Notes under the pieces: model-generated | Databases searched by the model: none | What the model saw: the letters and a program-made list of their open reading frames with translations, nothing else | Told to the model about the DNA's origin: nothing | Shown: in pieces, positions 38,613 to 51,989 of the stretch | Layout: each line of letters opens with the position of its first letter | Numbering within the stretch: the first letter of the stretch is position 1 | Translations under genes and position numbers: made by a program | NCBI GenBank assembly: GCA_037013685.1 | Contig: CM072885.1 | Span: 71,077,285 to 71,141,284, forward strand | Direction: 5' to 3' | DNA from: Acridotheres tristis | Lineage: Eukaryota; Chordata; Aves; Passeriformes; Sturnidae | Length of the DNA stretch: 64,000 nt

Positions 38613-39552
38613 GTGCAGCTCACTCCCACCTGAAGCATTGCTGAGGTTCCTCTGCAGCATCCCCAAACATTTCCCCTGGGCAGAGGTTGACAGACAATTT
38701 TCACCAGTGATTTTCACCACCTCCTGCTTCTCCAAATGCTCAGGTGCTGCTCTGTTGGTGACCATGGGGATGTTCCAGAGCACAGAGAGGTGTGAGGGAC
38801 AAACCTGGACTCGTGCATTGTTTGTGTTGGGAATTCACCGTGGTGAGACATTTCAAAGTAGTGGTGAGGGTTTGCAGGTGTGAAAAGTGTCAGGTAGGAT
38901 GTCTCAGTGTACCAGATTTTTTATTTTATTTATGTCACAGAGTGACTGAAAATGTCATTGATGTGATGTATGTAATGTGGGTAGCCAGGACATCCAGGGA
39001 ATAACATCTTTTATTAGAGATGTGCATTTTTTTTCAGTTAATCAACCAGAAAGATATGGATGTACCCCATTTTTATTAGCACATCTTCTCTTTAATACTT
39101 TTTTTCTTTTCTATTGCAACACAGGACAGCTTCAATATACTTATGCCTTATATCAGACAAATGTACATAGAGCAGAGAGAGAATATAAAAGTGATCAATT
39201 CCTGAGTGCTTACACTTAAGAGGAAGGAAGAAGATCCTCATCAGTTTTACCAACGACACCCCCTCTAAAAATGAAGAATACAGATTTAAGAGGGTTTCAA
39301 AGCAGCCTCTTAATGTTGCACACAGAGCTCCTGGAAAGAAAATCCTCCTGTAAATTCAGGAATCCTTTCAGCTGCTGATCTTGCTTCCACTTTTGAAATT
39401 TTTAAACCAAATCATGTCCAGTCCTTTGGCGTGCTTGGAGTGAACCACACCAAATGTTTGTGTGTGTTTTTTTTTTTTTCCTCTGTGATTTGGCCCAAAG
39501 TTTCACTGAATCAGGAATGTGTGGCTCCGTTCAGCTGCTGTTTCTGAAGGAC

Positions 39553-39770
39553 TTGGTGATCTGGTTTGGGGGTTTTAAAAATAAGATCCTGAAAGACACT
39601 CATTTGAATTGAATTCTGTTTTGTTGATTTTCAGTCATAAACTGTGTAGTTGTGTCAATTTTGAAGAATAACCATGCTTTTTCTTCACAATGAGGAAGTG
39701 CAGATCTTGAAATTAGTTTTAAAAACGCAGCAAGTTACTAAAAAGACTGAAAAGTGAAATACTAGAGAGT
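39553..39770 (+). repeat. Dispersed 216-bp duplication, copy A
   Basis: Shares long blocks with 41636-41850 in the same orientation. Examples are GACACTCATTTGAATTGAA, TTGATTTTCAGTCATAAACTG, CACAATGAGGAAGTGCAGATC and AAGTTACTAAAAAGACTGAAA. Substitutions and 1-2 bp indels separate the copies. The similarity fades at both ends, so the unit is about 216 bp. It may be an unrecognised repeat element or the ends of a duplicated segment. Confidence 0.9.
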
Positions 39771-40597
39771 CTAAATATACAAAAGATATTTACCCAAATA
39801 TTTGTGTTAGTATTCTAAGAACCTGATAACCCCCATGAACTGCACCAAGAATACAAATTGCATAACTTGCATATTCCAACCTCCAAATGCCTTTCATGTC
39901 ACTATGAGAGATACCATCAGGCACTGTGAGAGCAGCAGCCTATTTATAAAGATACCATCAAGAACCTGCCTGATGCTGCTGACTTATGAATCAATCCTGT
40001 GGACTTCAGCAGTGATCTATATGTTCTGAATTTTGGAGCCATATGTTTAGAGCAGCACCGTACACAGGTAGGTTATTCAGCATCCCAACAGGGTTCTTAT
40101 CTTCCTGTATGGGCTTGTCAAAAAGAGAGAGAAAAATATCCTAACTGTAGGACCTGTTTCCCAGAAACACTTCGTTAAAAGGAGGAAAAAAAAAAAAAGT
40201 GGATATCAAGTTATACATAGCTAGAGGGAGAAGAAAAAGATTGATCAGTAGTGTGAATGGGGTTGTTGTGGCAGCAAACAATAAATTTAATTTATTTGAA
40301 AACTGTTGAAGATGGTCAGTCAGATTTGGATTTAAAAATAAATTTGTCTAAATGACTTAAAAGAGAGGCAAAGTCTTTTAGCACAGAATTTAAGCTACTG
40401 CGGAGAAGCATAAACAATTCAGCTTGGACACTGAAGTGAAGAATTCTGTAGGTATTTCTGTGGGCATTGAGGGAAGAATTTCACCATCTCAGCTGATGTT
40501 GTGGCTCTTTACCCTTCATTTCCTTGGTGCCAAGTCCTCTTTTCTTGCCTAGATCCCCTTGTAAAGTTGGTACCTTTATATTGCTGTGCTTGTGCTC

Positions 40598-41045
40598 TGT
40601 TAGAGTGATGCCTTAGGGTTTTAGCTTTGATATTTTCCATACATTTGTAATCCTCTCATTCTTCAGTGTATAAATCTAAACTCCACACCCAAAGTGAGCT
40701 GCTGCTCTCCCATTTTATTCAGACACAACAATTCCTCTCCAGGCTGGGGATCAAGGACACCTCACTGCCTCAGGCACTGAGAAATGTAAATAAAAGTGAC
40801 TTGGGGGAGAGAAAATGTGGGATAAATGACTTCATTACCTGGAGCTGGAATTGGACGATTCACCCCCAATGTGCAAATGGCCCAAACTTACAAAAGCTGA
40901 AACCCTGTGACCCGTGGTCCATTTTTGGGTGTAGCCCCTGGGGAAGCTTCGTCTGCCCTAAATGTACCTGAAGGCCCTGCAATAAATAGAACTGCATTTT
41001 ATTGCCCTAATTCTGTCTGACCTCAGTTTTTAGGTACTCCCAGCA
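40598..41045 (+). mobile_element. Solo LTR, same family as 16561
   Basis: Begins TGTTAGAGTGATGCC and ends near CTCCCAGCA. The homologous blocks shared with 16561-17010 are TTTTAGCTTT.ATATTT, CAGACACAACAATTCC, a CCTCACTGCCTCAG-like block, CCTGGAGCTGGAATT and AATGG.CCAAACTTA.AAAAG. An AATAAA polyadenylation signal lies at 40981-40986. There is no adjoining internal retroviral sequence. A 101-codon frame across it has no domain. Confidence 0.75.
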
Positions 41046-41635
41046 AGGCATCAAGAGATTTGCTGCTGCTTTGGGAAAGTTGTGTTGGAATTGTAGAGAA
41101 AGGATGTTTGTCAAGCCCTTTATGAGCAGGATTTGCATCACTTGTTCCTCCTTGCTGTCCTCACAGCTGCTGGCTCTGATTTCTCTGTAAAACCTGAGCC
41201 CCTGCCCTGGTGTGTGCCAGGAAAAGAGCAGAGAGCAGGCAGTGGCACAGCTTTGCCGAATTTCACTTGTGCCAGGTCACCCTGTCTCTGTTTCAGTTTA
41301 ATTCGTTTCTTCTCGGAGCTGTTGGAGTGGGTGTTAACAATTCCTGAGTCCTCCTGGGGAGCCAGAGGGGTGGCAAAGGTGGCACAGCCCACAGGAGCCT
41401 GCTCATCTCCCTCCAGCAGGCAGGAAAAAAAAAACAACAAAAAAAACCCAGCACGACAAAAAAAAATAAAAAAACAACTGCTGGTGTTGGCTGGAGCAGG
41501 GAATAGCTCAGCAGGAAATGCAGGATTGTGGAGAGCTGGCCACAGAATCAGGAAAACCCGACAAGCTCCAGGTTGGGCTGGGATGATTGGCACTCTGCTG
41601 CATTTTCCTCAAGTTACTGCACGTAGTGGGTGTGA

Positions 41636-41850
41636 TTGGTGAGCTGTTTGGGGGGGTTAAAAATAAGATTCTGAAAGACACTCATTTGAATTGAATTCTG
41701 TTTTGTTGATTTTCAGTCATAAACTGCGTGTAGTCGCGTCAATTTTGAAGGATAACCGTGATTTTTCTTCACAATGAGGAAGTGCAGATCCTGAAATTGT
41801 TTCTAAAAATGCACTAAGTTACTAAAAAGACTGAAAGGTACTAGAGAGTA
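41636..41850 (+). repeat. Dispersed 216-bp duplication, copy B
   Basis: Partner of 39553-39770, 2083 bp away, with the LTR at 40598-41045 between them. CpG-containing differences (GTAGTCGCGTC versus GTAGTTGTGTC) fit deamination in copy A. An A-rich tract lies upstream at 41427-41476. Confidence 0.9.
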
Positions 41851-42439
41851 TTTCAGAGCACAGGTACTTTGGCAAATCAAACCCCTTGAAAAGTGTAGCA
41901 ATTGGTATATCAGCTATATAAATATATCAGTTTCCTTCCCCCTCTAAAAAAAAGATTAGACACATGGAAATTGTATCAGCAGCTCTTTTCAAGATCTGAA
42001 TTACTAAATAGGCATAAATGGTGTATTTTGTGTATTTTTATTATTGATAACTGTGTTTGGGATGAGAGAAGAAAACTACCTGAAACAAAAAAAACCCTGT
42101 AAATCTGAATTCCTTTTGCTAATGTAACAGCTAATGTAAAAGGGACGTGGGCTCATGCTTGTAAATATGAACATACTGATAATTTGAGGCAATTGATATT
42201 CAGATCTGAATTGGAAAAATGTGGCTTGAGAAAAACTTGATCTTTTTAATCAAATTAAGTGATCCTAGTTTCCTGGAAGTTTTATTAATTCTTTACTGGA
42301 GATAGTATATTCTCCCTATCCCCACAAAATATCCTAAAAGGAAAGATGTCACACAATCCTACTCAGATAATATCGTTTGTTTCTGTTTCAATTGCATAAA
42401 ACTTTCCACAGGTGGGAATTTTAAATATAACCTCTTGTT

Positions 42440-42503
42440 AAAAAAAAACAACAAAAAAACCCCAACCAACCAAACAAAAAAACCAACAAAAAAACCCCCA
42501 CAA
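42440..42503. repeat. AAAAACCCC-type low-complexity tract
   Basis: A/C-only tract of the same kind as 8053-8282. It is followed at 42671-42790 by an AT-rich run of TATAATAATA pieces and a T-run. Confidence 0.85.
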
Positions 42504-42799
42504 CTATAAATGTTCTCATCTAGTGGCATTATCCTATGTATGCAATTCATCATTTATTTTGAAGTAAGATTCTTCCCAGTGAATGAAGCTTGTCCACCAC
42601 AAAATCTATTGTGACTATAAAGAAACCCTCCAAAAAGATCAGAAATGGTCCCCAGGTCATGCCTTCAGCCCTTCTACACAAATATTATGTATTATAATAA
42701 TAGGTATGAAATATTAAATACATAGTATAATAATATTTAATTGTAATACGGAAAATAATAATATTTATTATGCATTATAAATCACTTTTTTTTTTTTTT

Positions 42800-45700
42800 T
42801 TTGCTCTGTACCTGAGCTCTATCCAAAGTCAGCAGGAAGCTGCAAGGGCTGGAGAGCACCTCTGCATTCTGGCCTCTTAAACACGAATGGATCTGAGGAA
42901 TTAAAGAGCATCAAATATTGACCTCTAGGCAGAAAATATTTACCCTCTCATTTATTGCTGCGTGTCCCCTGCACTAGGATGATATGTTAACATTAGCAGC
43001 TGTGATTTGCTGGGTGAACTAAAGCTCTAAATTGACAAACTCAGCTATTTGTTGCAAGGCCCCTCAGATTGATTTCTGGACGCTTTGCTCATTGTCAAGG
43101 CATCTGCTCCTTGTTAAAATGGCTTTGGGTGCTTCTGCCTTTATGGAATAATTCTGAGCCTCGTCTATTTTATATGAGCAACTTGCCAATTTCGTGAGGA
43201 ATAATATGGCAAGTGCTTGGATATATGAGGCACGTTGTGAGCTGAACATTTCCAAGCCTTGTTTAAAGAAACATTTTAATTAGCACTCAAATTTGCAGGC
43301 TGGGAAAAAGAGGCATAAAATTGTAAGGGATTCACTGCAGCAGCTAAAATCCCCCATTTCATAAAGGACTTAGGCACTTGGAAAGTGGATGTCGAGCTTC
43401 CACGTGCTCAGGATTTCTGAAACATTTCTTTTCTATATGGAATATGTGTTTCCTGATTTCCAGGACCTGGACCTGCAGTTTAATTGATGTGTTTTTCCCT
43501 CTTCTCTTTCTCTGCACCTTGCTAGAGCTCCTACACAATTCTTCTGTAAGGAGTCAGAAAGCAGAAGAGAAATCTTCCTGTTGTAACTTTTTGTTCTGCA
43601 AAAACAAATTTGTTTTGAAACTGGAATAAGCAAAAAATTCATAATTTAACATTCTTGTGTTGTATTTTGGCTTACCTTTATCTACCAATCTGTGAGTGAT
43701 GCCTTGGATTTTAGCTTTTAGAGGAAGCTGGAAGAAAGAATTAGGCAGAAGAGAAAGGGTCAGTTGGTGGAACCTGATCAGGCCAATTCCTTTGCTGTGA
43801 TTTGAGGTGAAATGCAGCCCAAAGGCCAAAATCATCTTTCTTTCTCAGGTTATCAGGCTTTGAAAGCCTGACAGAAGAACTGGTCAAGATATCTCTCATG
43901 AAATGATTCATAAAACTTGTCTGGTAAAGAAAAAATCGTGTCAGGGTTTAGCACAAATATTTACAAGGAGGAAAATATTTAGACTTCTGTTTCTGTCACA
44001 AAGTCCTGAAAAGAAAAAAAAGAGTTGTTCCCTTCCCTTCAACCTCTCCCCAGGTGCAGGGAAAACATGTTTTCTTCTCTAAGTGATTCACAGAGACAGA
44101 ATCAAGAACAATTTGGTACACAGCACAATTATGGAGAGCACATGCTTAATGGTGATAGGCTATTAAGTTTTATAATCTGAAATCAGTGACATTTGCAATA
44201 ATTATTATTAATAGCCCAGTTTCTTACTCATCATATTTAAATAGAGCTTTAGAGCTTAACTCTCCAAAGTAATCAACTTCCAATTGTGTATTATATTAGC
44301 CTAAATCAGAACAGTTGGGTGATAAGATGTGCACTCAGTGCCTCTCTCTTTCTCCATAATATTATGCAGCAAATAAGAAAAAAAAAATAATAATTCTGAA
44401 CATGGTTCACTCAAAATGACTCCGTGGTCACTAATGGAAAGCCCCAGTGAAACCCAGTTTTCCATGATGTTGAAGGGAGGACTGTGGCTGTTTGTGAACC
44501 TTCACTGAACCTGAGTTGTGCAAGCCAAAGCACAGCACCTTTATGGCAGTTAATAGTAATAATATCATAATAATAAAATTACTAGTAAAAAACAAACTAA
44601 AAAATAATAATAAAGATAATTTTGAGTCGTTCCAGCACCTTGGGATTGAGTATCTCACCACCCAAACTTTTCTCTAGACGTTGTGCCACCAATAATTTCT
44701 TCAGTGCTGCCATCTTTGCTGGGAATCCTGCTTTTAGTCACCTGAAAGGGGGAAAAAAAATGAGATTCAAAGCCAGAAGAATAAGGCAGGTGAGAAGAGG
44801 CTTATGAAAAACGAGTGCAGCAAAGGACAATTTGGAGGAGTCCTCTCAGCAGTGAGTGGTGGGTGGAAGTGCCTGTCTGTGTCCTTGTCACATCTCCTGG
44901 GGACTTGAGATCTTCATGTCATTTTAAATTGTCTGAGGATCCTGCAAAAAACTCTTTTGATGCAGCAAGGGCTGATATGCTCTAAGAAGTCACTGGGAAT
45001 GCTTTTTCTGAATAGAAATGTGACATTTTAAGAGGCCTTTTTTTCTTTTTAAACTGCAATCATGCTTTTATCAAAGGTTTTCCTTAGAAACTGTTTTATT
45101 TCTTATTACTCAGACAGCATTAACTGGTTCTTTTAAACAGTTCAAATGTTAATTTCAAAGTAAAAAGTTTTCTGTTCTTTGGGAGATTTTTTTGTCGTCG
45201 TTGCTGCTGGTGTTTGGGGTTTTTTAAGGACATACAACATCCAGAACAATTTACAGAACACATATCTGGATTTGATGTAAGCAGAGAATATTGTTGAAAG
45301 AGATAGATCAGACCCTTTTGTAACAGTAAGTTAAATAGTTCTTAAGAGGTAAGGAACTAATTGACTCTTCAAAACCATTTTTCTCAAAGGACTTTACATC
45401 CACAGGATGCATGAAAAGAGCTTTTTTTTTTTTTTCCTTCACCTTTAGTAACCCGGCATCTTTTTCACTGTAACTTGCCCGTGTGTTTTACACCGATTTT
45501 AAGTGAATTAAAGATGAGCAATTCACAGAAGCAATGCGTTTTCTGTCAGGCCATTACCACTTGTTTTCTCAGCATGTTCTGCAGATCCAGCTAAAGATGT
45601 CATTACAGAAATCAATTGATGTGCAAGGTGGCCAGCATGTACTGACAACACAGAGTCAGAAGTACAGTAAATACAGGGTTTAAAGGAGGCACTGAAAGTG

Positions 45701-46272
45701 TCTTTGCACAATATCTGGGTCTCTTTAGTTCTTTGTGTTATAGGTAGGAGGTGAATGTCAAGATTTGCTCCCATTCTGGATATTTCATGCTACAGTTAAT
45801 AGCTGTGTGCTTGGCACTTCTGTCAATTTTGTGTCTTGACCTCTGGGTCTGCTACAAAAAAAAAAAAATATGCTGTATGCCAAATGTAAGTGGGATGAGA
45901 CAAATGTCAGAGCTGAAGTAAAAGCACAGTTATCCTACCACAGTGGATTTTGAATATCATGCAATAACAGATTGCTACTTTGGCTTAAGTAATACTCATT
46001 TAGATAATTTTCATCTGGCCACCTTAGCTTCCATTAAGAGCACAGCTGAGATCGTTGATAAATACCCTTGCAACGTGAAATTGCAAGGAAGAGAGAGAAA
46101 TTTGCAGCTGTCATGTGGCCAGACACATCTCCATGACTGTTCCTGGGGACTTGGCAATTTTTGTCAGCATTATCCAGCTGGGGGAGGCACAGAAAGTCTC
46201 CTTGTGTCACTTGGTTTTAGACAGGCAGGAACTCCCACAGCTCTGAGAGGTGAGGGAGGCAGGAGGATGTGT
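42800..46272. other. Intergenic, no gene seen
   Basis: Unique sequence. The part at 42950-43310 is free of simple repeats and of even composition, a weak candidate for conserved noncoding sequence. No exon or mobile element was recognised. Confidence 0.5.
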
Positions 46273-46790
46273 AGAACAGAATCACAGAGGACAGGAGAGA
46301 TGGAAGCCATCCAGTCCAGTCCCTGCTCCAGCCGAGGTTAATTTGGAATTCTAGAATTAAGGGATCATGCAGTTCCAACCCCCTCTGCCATGGGCAGGGA
46401 CTCCTTCCACTAGACCAGGCTGCTCAGAGTCAAATCAAATTGCTTAGAGCCTTTCCCAGCCAAGTCTTGAACACTCCCAAGAACAGAGGTTCCAACCTTC
46501 CTATAAAACTTCTTTCAATGCTTAAACTGCTCTCAGCTTATTTCCATCCCTGCAGCTGGAATTTTCCTTGCTGTCACTTGTATTTTTTGGCCCTTATCCT
46601 TTCACTGTGCATCCTAGAGTATGCTGCTCCTCTGTAGCCCCCTGGCTGGTGGCTGAAATGGGCAACTGAATCCCTCATCCTTCTCTTCCCCTTCTCTTTT
46701 CCAGGATAAATATTTCCATCAGCCTCCACTCACATGTCATGAGCCTTTATTGATCATTTTCAAGTCCCTGTGTTTCCCAACTCCAGCCTG
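46273..46790 (-). mobile_element. CR1 LINE 3' region (minus), with a doubled terminus
   Basis: Read on the plus strand as reverse complement: AGAACAGAATCACAGAGG, then a second terminus-like start, TTCTAGAATTAAGGGATCATG. It then follows the consensus: CCATGGGCAGGGACTCCTTC, CACTAGACCAGGCTGCTCAGA, TCTTGAACACTCCCAAG, CACTGTGCATCCTAGAG and TCTTTTCCAGGATAAATA. Later blocks are diverged and the right edge is approximate. The double start suggests either two abutting insertions or a 3'-end repeat. Confidence 0.75.
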
Positions 46791-48227
46791 TTTCTCTGGA
46801 GGGACACAAAGTTGGTTGACCAGTTCAATAATCTGGATTCAGTGGGCAATGTCATCATCCCTGAAGGGAATAGTCAAGGTATACACTGGATATGAACTCA
46901 ACTTTAGACTGGCATTTAAAATTCCAAAGAAATATTCTCCAGGTTTGCAGCCCCTCTGATTTCTTTGTCGGCCTCTTTTCAAGTGCCTAGGAGGAAAATG
47001 AGAAATCTTGGGCATCAAGAATTGCAGGTTCCATTCCTAACTTGGCTTTCTTTTCTCACAGAAATATCTTTATAAGATCCTTTTGTGACAGTGAAATGAG
47101 GACAAGTTGAAAATTTTAATATTGAATAGTTAGAAAAATTGCCACCAACAGCTGGTTATTCCAATAGAACATTTTTTTTATTATTATAAAAAGTATTATT
47201 GATTTCTGTTAGGTTTTTTCCCTGCCTTTGGAAAGTATAAAGTCCTTAAATAATTTGACTTTTCACTTATTTCCTCAGAATTGCAGCATATGACTGATAA
47301 CTGCCTTTAGAACTTCTAATAGCTAAATTACAATTATTATGCAAAGGCCTACAATAGACAGTTATATGGATTGTTAAATGACTTTGCCTTTTTTGCAAAC
47401 CATAATCATTTTCCTTTATTAGCTGAAGGATTTCATAATTTAAGGGAGATGAGAACCTATAAGTCACACTTTCAAATAAGGAACATGGATATTGCAAACA
47501 TTAAATTCTCCCATAAAAATGTTAAGGCATCATTAAACTAGGATCAGATTAATACAATTCAGTCAACTCTAGATAGATATCTCCTGTAATAGGCTGAAAC
47601 AATACCTAGTGATATAGGACGTATAAGATTTTACTGCAATCAATTTATAAACCTATAAAACATACAGGTATCACTCAAAGCCACCATTAATTTTGCAAGC
47701 CCTGTATTAAATCAAGTGAATTTGGTAAGGGAAAATCTCCCCCGCCCTTACAGTCACTCCCTGTCTATTGTCACAACATCTTCCTCCTGCCTGAGTCAGA
47801 TGAGAGATGCCTTGTGGTGGAGCTTGACCTGAGGATCTGTGCCTCATTTATCCATCTGTTGAAGCGGCTGAAAGATTTTTTAAAGTGAATTTTCGGGGCG
47901 TAATTTAATTCTCACTTGTAGCACTGTAAACCTGGAGTCGTTCCGTGTTTGTTCCAGAACAGCAGCGAGCAGGATTCGACCCCGGGTTTAATCGAATTAA
48001 AAACAAAGATTGTATCTGTTCCAATCAGCTGGGGGAAGGGAGGGAGTTAGCTGGGGAAAATGAAGGTTTGCACTAAAGGCTCTGTGAGTTTCCTCCCAAA
48101 GTTACAAAGGGGTCTGTGGGTGTGGAAAATGGAAATTGCTGAAAAACGGGGCAGGGCCAACGAGACAGAACTGGAAATGCAGAAATTCCAAAGCATCATC
48201 TGTTTATCTCTGCAAGCCTCACTTTCT
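46791..48227. other. Intergenic, no gene seen
   Basis: AT-rich unique sequence. The part at 47270-47700 is free of simple repeats and holds several ATTA/TAAT cores; it is another weak candidate for conserved noncoding DNA. No gene was recognised. Confidence 0.5.
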
Positions 48228-49658
48228 ATGTATACACATATTTATATATGTGTACATATATATACAGGTATACACATATTTATAAATGTATACACATATT
48301 TATATATGTATACACATATTTATATAAGTATACACATATATACAGGTATACACATATTTATAGGTATACACATATTTATATGTACACACATATTTATGGG
48401 TATACACATATTTATAAATGTATACACATATTTATATATGTATACACATATTTATATATGTATACACATATATACAGGTATACACATATTTATAGGTATA
48501 TATATATATGTACAAACATATTTATGGGTATACACATATTTATAAATGTATACACATATTTATATATGTATACACATATTTATATATGTATACACATATA
48601 TATATGTACACACATATTTATGGGTATACATATATTTATAAATGTATACACATATTTATATATGTATACACATATTTATATATGTATACACATATATACA
48701 GGTATACACATATTTATAGGTATATATATAGGTATATATATATATGTACAAACATATTTATGGGTATACACATATTTATAAATGTATACACATATTTATA
48801 AATGTATACACATATTTATATATGTATACACATATATACAGGTATACACATATTTATAGGTATATATATATATATAAGAAAAAATAGGGAACAAATAAAA
48901 GAACAAATAAAAAAACAAAATAAAAACAAATATATAATAATAAAATATATATATATATACAATATATATATATATGTACAAACATATTTATGGGTATACA
49001 CATATTTATAAATGTATACACATATTTATAAATGTATACACATATTTATATAAGTATACACATATATACAGGTATACACATATATATATGTGCACACATA
49101 TTTATAGGTACACATATATATATGTATACACATATTTATATATGTATACACATATATACAGGTATACACATATTTATAGGTATACACATATATATATGTA
49201 CACACATATTTATGGGTATACACATATTTATATATGTATACACATATTTATAGGTATACACATATATATGTACACACATATTTATGGGTATAGACATATT
49301 AATGTGTATACACATATATGTATACACATATTTATTTATACGTCTACACATATATATGTACACACATATTTATATATGTATATACATATTTATAGGTATA
49401 CACATATATATATGTACACACATATTTATATAAATACATATTAATGTGTATACACATATATGTATACACATATTTATTTATATGTCTACACATATATATA
49501 TGTACACACATATTTATAGGTATACACATATATATATGTACACACATATTTATATATATATTACATATATTATACACATATATGTATACACATATTTATT
49601 TATATGTCTACACATATATATATGTACACACATATTTATAGGTATACCCATATAAAGT
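48228..49658. repeat. TATACACATATTTATA minisatellite, 1.4 kb
   Basis: About 1.43 kb of mostly 18-20 bp units, GTATACACATATTTATATAT, with variants GTATACACATATATACAG, GTACACACATATTTATGG and others. A non-repeat A-rich stretch interrupts the array at about 48876-48960. It is a largely alternating purine-pyrimidine sequence, prone to cruciform or Z-DNA structure. Frames of 60-177 codons on both strands (Tyr-Thr-His-Ile-Tyr type) come from the repeat. Confidence 0.97.
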
Positions 49659-51989
49659 GGTGTGTATATATTAGTCAAACCCCTGCATGGGTATATCTGC
49701 ACTGGAATATTTTAGCATGGATTTCCAAAAGCACAGCAGATTTTTTTGCATGTGCTTATGGAAAGAGAAGGGAGAGGGAAATGTTTCTGCCATGCCACCC
49801 CACTGCTTCAAAATGTGCCAGTGCCTGGTGTCAAACGTGGATCAGGACATGATCACAACCTGTACTGAGTCTGTTTTATGTATTAATAATCAGAGTCTGC
49901 TACTAAACTCTTTGCAATAAGACCCAGAGGTTGAAGCAGGACTGAGAGAAAACAAAAGAGTGACTTGCTAAGCTGAGCAGAGCTGGTGGAGCTGGTATGA
50001 CTCCTAGGAGATTTACAGCAGCAGAAAGAGAAAATCTCTTTGGAGGAACTGTCTAAAAGGTGGCATGGGGAAATTTAAAAATAGTTTAACTTGTTCTGTG
50101 AAGCCAGACTCGACCATTCAGGACAGACCAGCCTGCATATATTGGTCTTTTTTTAAACATAGGCCTAACTGCATGAGCCCTCTGTTCTTAGAAAGAGAAA
50201 AAGCTCCATGAACAATAGCATAGGTTTGTAAATCTGTATTAATAATCCAAAATGTAAGCAAACAGAAGGAGATGTCAAATAGAGTCAAAGCTGAGTATAG
50301 ATTGGTTTCTTTGTAAAGCTTTCCCATTTGCATTTAAGATAAGTTATGTGATTTAGTTCAGTATTTGCAGTATTCCCTAAGGTCTGCATAGGACAGATCC
50401 CAGACTGCCTCAGTCATTGAGTGAATCATCTAATGCAATTGAATTCTGAGTGACAGCCAAAATTATATGTAGTTAGTAAAAAATGTTGTTGTATTTAATC
50501 ATATAATTGTGCATCCACTTAGATCAGCCCAGCAATCACAAGAACCCTTATGCACAAGTACCTTTACCTGTGTGACTCATGGTTAATAAGTAGGAGAGCT
50601 CCCTCAGAGGCCATTCTCAGGCAGAGAATTTGAAGAATAAGGCCTAGCTACATGCCAGCAAGAGACATTACTAATAATCTATTCTAGATGAGGATTTTTG
50701 TTTAAATTTTTTTTTTTTGTATGCAGCCACCTCATTGCAAAGTAAAAAATGCTCCCTTGATGATATCTCATGTGAAAGAAACTATGAAGCAATTTCTTCA
50801 ATTTCTGTTATAGTTTACCAATTTAAATGTATAGGGGTGGGAAAAAGTGAAGAATAACATTTCAGCCTAGATAAGCACTGAACCTTTTCTGTCAGCACAA
50901 CTTCTGCACCTGTGAGTGAAATTTGGAAGAGGAAGCAAACTTTCAAAGTGCATTTTCTTTAAGATTATTGAAAAAAAGTCTCAGAATATAAGGCAGAAAC
51001 CATGACTGGCACTTTTAGTAGGACAATTATCAGCATATATCTGCTGGGCCTCTTAATTCTGATTTTTGGGTGCTGCAGTGCTGTAACAGCTGGGGATGTG
51101 TTCAGAAAAGTGACCTCACCTCGGTGGCCTAAAGGAAACAACTCTCTGAACAACTTTGTACAGTTAAACTTGCTATTTAATGAAATAATGTGAATTAGAG
51201 CCATTTGGTGCCAAATCCCCCCATTGCAAAGAGAAGGACCTGCAACAGCAAATGAAGGTGCAGAGATTTCGTGCTGTCTGTTTGCAAGTAATGAGCTTGG
51301 CTCGTTCCACACGGCTGCTAATTGCCATCAGAACAAGTCACCAAGTGAGCTGATGGCTTTGCTCACAAACAAATTGTTGGAACATATTTTCCAAGTCAGG
51401 AAACAACCGATTATTTGAATGATGAGCTTGGAAGTCGGGAGACCTGCTTCAGCTTCCTCCTCCACCTTAGGTTTTTTTGGAGTTGCCACAGCCAGGCATT
51501 TCAAACATGGCTTTGCTGCAGACTGCAGTGAAGCATCGAGGTCTGCTGGTTAGTTTTTAATGAGCTGGCTTGGGAGCAGTGTGTGGCAGCACTCACTTCA
51601 CTCTCCCTCAGCTCCATTTCCAGTTCATCCATTAATTTAAGTCGTGACAGTTGGATTTCAGGGAAGTTCAGCACGGATCAAATGTAATCCAGCACTCTGA
51701 TCAATCATATGAAATAAATTCAGCATTAAACGACCCAGAGGCCATCTCAAGTGAGATGTTAATTGTCTCACCATAGGGACTCAATGGACTTTGTCAAGCA
51801 GGACAGATGGGCTCTGCAGTGCTGAGGGTGAAGGACAAAATAACCAGCAAAGATCCCCAAGAGGCTGCATTTGGAACAGGATCCATCTCACCCAACCTCA
51901 GAGATTGCCCAACCCTGATTGCCTTCAGAGCTGTGGAGACTTCAATGCCTTTGGAGAGTGACTCATCGACATGATTTGAGGCATCACCT
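49659..51989. other. Intergenic, no gene seen
   Basis: Unique sequence; no supportable exon, RNA gene or transposon. Confidence 0.55.

Noticed and set aside
48060..49655. Many Tyr/Thr/His/Ile-rich frames on both strands
   Set aside because: Products of the TATACACATA array.
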